A DNA stretch of 6,206 nt from Clostridiales bacterium UBA4821 (GTDB lineage: Bacteria > Bacillota > Clostridia > Acetivibrionales > UBA4821). This document shows, in pieces, positions 6,146 to 6,206 of the stretch (position 1 is the first letter of the stretch; each line of letters opens with the position of its first letter). The notes below the pieces were generated by a model. That model ran no database searches and was not told the origin of the DNA. It saw only the letters and a program-made list of their open reading frames with translations. A program made the position numbers and the translations under genes. The stretch spans positions 12,765 through 18,970 of the forward strand of contig DHFP01000228.1 of assembly GCA_002402315.1 (NCBI GenBank), written 5' to 3'.

Positions 6146-6173
6146 ATTATACAGCTAATAGATTTTTTGTCAA
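6146..6173 (-). promoter_or_regulatory. Strong sigma-A promoter upstream of tRNA-Arg
   Basis: On the minus strand a perfect -35 TTGACA (6168-6173) and a perfect -10 TATAAT (6146-6151) are separated by 16 bp. Transcription should begin near 6139, giving a leader of about 80 nt before the tRNA. It is the best promoter in the window. As no clear terminator lies before 719, it may also drive pth, mfd and the PPIase gene. Confidence 0.85.
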
Positions 6174-6206
6174 CTCACCCCCTTTTATTAAACTCAATCT
6201 TGTAAT

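Overview
This window is a compact chromosomal block from a low-GC, endospore-forming Firmicute, most likely a member of the Clostridia. The evidence is a SpoVT sporulation regulator next to mfd and pth, an arrangement known from Bacillus (pth/spoVC–fin–mfd–spoVT) and its clostridial relatives, together with strong Shine-Dalgarno sites and AT-rich intergenic DNA. I cannot name a species. All recognised genes lie on the minus strand, so transcription runs from the high coordinates to the low ones.

Layout in transcription order: a near-consensus sigma-A promoter (6146-6173); a leader of about 80 nt with a 12-bp inverted repeat (6067-6118); tRNA-Arg(CCG) with an encoded CCA end (5983-6057); a 67-nt spacer with five tandem heptamers (5948-5982) and a small hairpin (5935-5949); pth, peptidyl-tRNA hydrolase (5339-5902); mfd, transcription-repair coupling factor (1831-5328), whose ribosome binding site overlaps the pth stop codon; a membrane-anchored parvulin-type peptidyl-prolyl isomerase (748-1785, with a TTG start preferred here over the upstream ATG at 1812); a rho-independent terminator (679-719); and spoVT (25-579), which probably has its own sporulation promoter. 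The last 33 bases (6174-6206) and first 24 bases (1-24) hold nothing I can assign. No gene-free stretch exceeds 300 bases; the longest are 580-747 and 6058-6206, and their contents are listed.

Functionally this is housekeeping DNA. The tRNA reads CGG codons, Pth recycles peptidyl-tRNAs dropped by ribosomes, Mfd removes stalled RNA polymerase and recruits excision repair, and the PPIase folds exported proteins. SpoVT controls late forespore genes. No terminator is visible between the tRNA and the terminator at 679-719, so tRNA–pth–mfd–PPIase may form one transcription unit. I see no mobile element, CRISPR array, phage gene or plainly novel system. The points worth a second look are mainly in the non-coding DNA: the heptamer array, the tRNA leader repeat, the palindrome in front of spoVT, and the fact that all four coding genes appear to use non-ATG starts.
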